This document shows, in pieces, positions 6,066 to 7,808 of a stretch of DNA of 7,808 bases. Below the pieces are notes generated by a model. The model searched no databases. It was not told where the DNA came from and worked only from the letters and a program-made list of their open reading frames with translations. The stretch lies in contig UQQI01000060.1 in assembly GCA_900543055.1 (NCBI GenBank), positions 1 through 7,808 of the forward strand, given 5' to 3'. The stretch's first letter is position 1; every line of letters starts with the position of its first letter. The position numbers and the translations under genes are program-made. This DNA is from an uncultured Mollicutes bacterium (GTDB lineage: Bacteria > Bacillota_I > Bacilli_A > RF39 > UBA660).

Positions 6066-7760
6066 ATGAAAAAATTTAATCAAGTTATGACATTATCGGT
6101 TGCAACTATGTTACTTTTAAATCCAGCAAGTGTTTTCGCAATGACAAAGAATGAAACAATTTATTCAACACTTAATTATAATGGTGTTATAGAAAAGACT
6201 ACTATTAATACAAGACTTTCTGATTTAGAAAAAGGTAGTGTAGTTGATTATACTAAGTTAGATGATATTAAAAATATTAATGGACGTGAAAAGTTTAGTA
6301 TAGATAGTGGGACTCTTACATGGAAATCTACTGGAAAAGATATTTTCTATCAGGGAAAGGTAACAGAAGAATTGCCTATAAAAGTTACTGCTAAATATTA
6401 TTTAAATGGAGAAGAAGTTAATCCTAAAAAGATTAAAGGAAAAAGTGGAGATGTAAAAATAGTTTATAGTTTTACTAATGAAAGTTATGATAAAAGTAGT
6501 GGAATGTATACACCTTTTGTAGTAACGACTACTAGTATTATAAATAGTGATAATAATACTGATATAGATATTTCTAATGGTAAAGTAGTAAATACAGGTA
6601 CTAAAAATATTGTAACTGGTATTAGTGCTCCTGGTTTATATGATAGTGTAGGACTTAATGAACTAAAAGATATGGATAAAGTTACTATTACTTATAACAC
6701 TACTAAATTTAGTATGAATGAAGTATATTTTGTAATTACTCCTAAACTATTAAGTGAAGTAGATGTTAATACTCTAAGTAAAGTTGATAGTCTAAATAGC
6801 AGTCTAAATACTCTTCAAAATGGAATGAATGAGTTACAAAATGGTTCTTCTACACTTAATGATGGTGCTAAGAAAATTGAAAATGGTACTAAGAGTTTAA
6901 ATGATGGATTAAAGAGTGCAACTAATGGTATGCAAGAAGTAAATAGTGGAGCAAGTGAATTAAATAGTAAAGTCACTAGTATCAATTCTTTAATCAATGC
7001 TTTAGTAGATGTTATGACTAATGGAAATAGTACAGATTCTGAGGTTATAGAAAGAGTTAATTATGAAAAGCAAGTAATTAATAGTTATGATGCAACAATT
7101 CTTCCTAAGATTGAACAGTTACAAACACTTTATTTAGGCAATGTACAAGCAATTAATACATTAAAAATTACTAATGAAAGTATTTCACAAGTTTATAATG
7201 AGTACTCTTTAGGAAACTTTAAATTAGATAGTACTGATACAAGAACCTTACCAATACTTAGCGAATATTTTACTAACATACTTACAAGTCAAGGAATGAG
7301 TAGTGAAGAAATTAAATCTACAATTACTAATCTAACAACAGTTAAGAAAACATATGAAGGAAATTTACAATTAATTACATTATTAGAAGGAAATAATCAA
7401 GCACTTTTAACTAGTAAAGATTTAATTGGAACAGTATCTTCTAAGTTATCTGAGTTAAATGATGGTACTAATAAATTAAGTAATGGTACTAAACAAATTA
7501 ATGATGGTCTTACTAAATTATATAGTGGTTCTAATGAATTATTATCTGGAACCACAAATCTAAGTAATGGTACTAATACTTTAAATGAAGGTATTATAAA
7601 GATTAATAATGAAGGAATCTCTAAATTAACAGAATTTGGTAATAAGGCTGTTACTTATAAGAATAAAGTAAAGACTTTAACTAATTTAAGTAAAAACTAT
7701 AAAGGATTTGCAAGTGATAATTCGGATAGTACATTATTTATTTATAAGATTTCTAAATAG
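6066..7760 (+). CDS. Secreted YhgE/Pip-like protein with two Leu-x-x-Gly heptad arrays
   Basis: The product is 564 residues. The ATG at 6066 was chosen because GAGGG at 6053-6057 sits correctly before it; the frame extends to 6030 but would add a non-signal leader inside the MMPL gene. Residues 1-25 (MKKF, hydrophobic core, ASVFA) are a Sec signal peptide, cut probably after Ala25. Residues about 26-245 form a beta-rich outer domain resembling the N-terminal part of Firmicute YhgE/Pip-like proteins (GISAPGLYDSVG near the end is typical). Two arrays of xxxLxxG heptads, residues 247-302 and 461-516, flank a helical middle of 158 residues. The C-terminus (NYKGFASDN...LFIYKISK) looks like the natural end of such proteins. 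There is no C-terminal TM helix, LPXTG motif or lipobox, unlike full YhgE, so it is soluble or held by partners. Position 1 bp after the MMPL gene suggests it works with that pump. Confidence 0.85.
   Translation: MKKFNQVMTLSVATMLLLNPASVFAMTKNETIYSTLNYNGVIEKTTINTRLSDLEKGSVVDYTKLDDIKNINGREKFSIDSGTLTWKSTGKDIFYQGKVTEELPIKVTAKYYLNGEEVNPKKIKGKSGDVKIVYSFTNESYDKSSGMYTPFVVTTTSIINSDNNTDIDISNGKVVNTGTKNIVTGISAPGLYDSVGLNELKDMDKVTITYNTTKFSMNEVYFVITPKLLSEVDVNTLSKVDSLNSSLNTLQNGMNELQNGSSTLNDGAKKIENGTKSLNDGLKSATNGMQEVNSGASELNSKVTSINSLINALVDVMTNGNSTDSEVIERVNYEKQVINSYDATILPKIEQLQTLYLGNVQAINTLKITNESISQVYNEYSLGNFKLDSTDTRTLPILSEYFTNILTSQGMSSEEIKSTITNLTTVKKTYEGNLQLITLLEGNNQALLTSKDLIGTVSSKLSELNDGTNKLSNGTKQINDGLTKLYSGSNELLSGTTNLSNGTNTLNEGIIKINNEGISKLTEFGNKAVTYKNKVKTLTNLSKNYKGFASDNSDSTLFIYKISK
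6804..6971 (+). repeat. Heptad array 1: eight 21-bp units coding xxxLxxG
   Basis: Eight consecutive seven-residue units, LNTLQNG, MNELQNG, SSTLNDG, AKKIENG, TKSLNDG, LKSATNG, MQEVNSG and ASELNSK, cover residues 247-302. The hydrophobic position and the Gly recur every seven residues, and the Gly is lost only in the last unit. This is the known X-X-X-Leu-X-X-Gly heptad family, expected to form a long helical rod. At DNA level the 21-bp period is visible but degenerate. Confidence 0.8.
7446..7613 (+). repeat. Heptad array 2: seven clear 21-bp units plus one degenerate
   Basis: Units LSELNDG, TNKLSNG, TKQINDG, LTKLYSG, SNELLSG, TTNLSNG and TNTLNEG (residues 461-509) are followed by a degenerate IIKINNE (510-516). 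The array has the same 168-bp span as array 1, and NDG/SNG ends are shared between the two. Confidence 0.8.
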
Positions 7761-7786
7761 AAAATAATTTATTTTATAGAACAAAA

Positions 7787-7808
7787 GACAAATTAAAATT
7801 TGTCGCTT
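7787..7808 (+). terminator. Possible terminator hairpin of the MMPL operon, cut by the window edge
   Basis: GACAAAT (7787-7793) and ATTTGTC (7798-7804) form a perfect 7-bp stem with a 4-nt loop, 26 bp after the stop codon of the heptad-repeat gene. The sequence then reads GCTT and ends, so a T-tract cannot be confirmed. Confidence 0.45.

Noticed and set aside
6815..6997. Minus-strand open frame over the heptad array
   Set aside because: It is an antisense shadow of the 21-bp periodic coding repeat.
6804..7613. CRISPR-like or tandem DNA repeat array
   Set aside because: The 21-bp period is in frame and conserved at protein level (LxxG) but not at DNA level, so it is coding and not a repeat-spacer array.
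7761..7775. AAAATAA/TTATTTT inverted repeat as a terminator
   Set aside because: The stem is all A/T with a one-base loop; it is expected by chance in this composition.

Overview
This is an AT-rich stretch from a low-GC Gram-positive-type bacterium. By eye, GC is about 18-20% in the first two genes and nearer 28-37% in lines sampled from the rest. Gene density is high, Shine-Dalgarno (SD) sites are strong AGGAGG-like, AGA dominates for arginine, and every visible stop is TAA or TAG. Tryptophan is written TGG and no gene needs TGA read through, so the standard bacterial code fits and a Mycoplasma-type code is not needed. The gene content suggests an uncultured gut Bacilli/Erysipelotrichia-like or Clostridia-like lineage; this is an inference, and no rRNA or other marker is present.

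Left module (2-3209, + strand). Three tightly packed genes look like the end of an operon: the C-terminal part of an unrecognised protein that runs off the left edge, a small leucine-rich-repeat (LRR) protein, and a 703-residue protein with a transglutaminase-like Cys-His-Asp core followed by a tandemly duplicated domain of unknown function. None of the starts visible here carries a signal peptide, so the LRR and transglutaminase-like proteins look cytosolic. A strong hairpin at 3211-3240 closes the operon and also serves the convergent gene on its right.

Right module (3244-7760). A TetR/AcrR-family repressor on the minus strand is divergent from a two-gene operon on the plus strand. The operon encodes a 12-TM RND-superfamily MMPL transporter and, 1 bp downstream, a secreted YhgE/Pip-like protein with two arrays of Leu-x-x-Gly heptads. 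The intergenic region (3829-4006) holds a good promoter for the repressor and three copies of a CTAC-N3-TGT motif, the likely operators. The simplest reading is a self-regulated envelope export or efflux unit: the repressor senses a ligand, the MMPL pump moves a hydrophobic substrate across the membrane using the proton gradient, and the secreted helical partner works with the pump outside the cell.

No RNA genes, mobile elements, CRISPR arrays or att sites are visible. The least explained parts are the cytosolic LRR/transglutaminase pair with its duplicated domain, and the physical separation of the heptad-repeat protein from its membrane partner.
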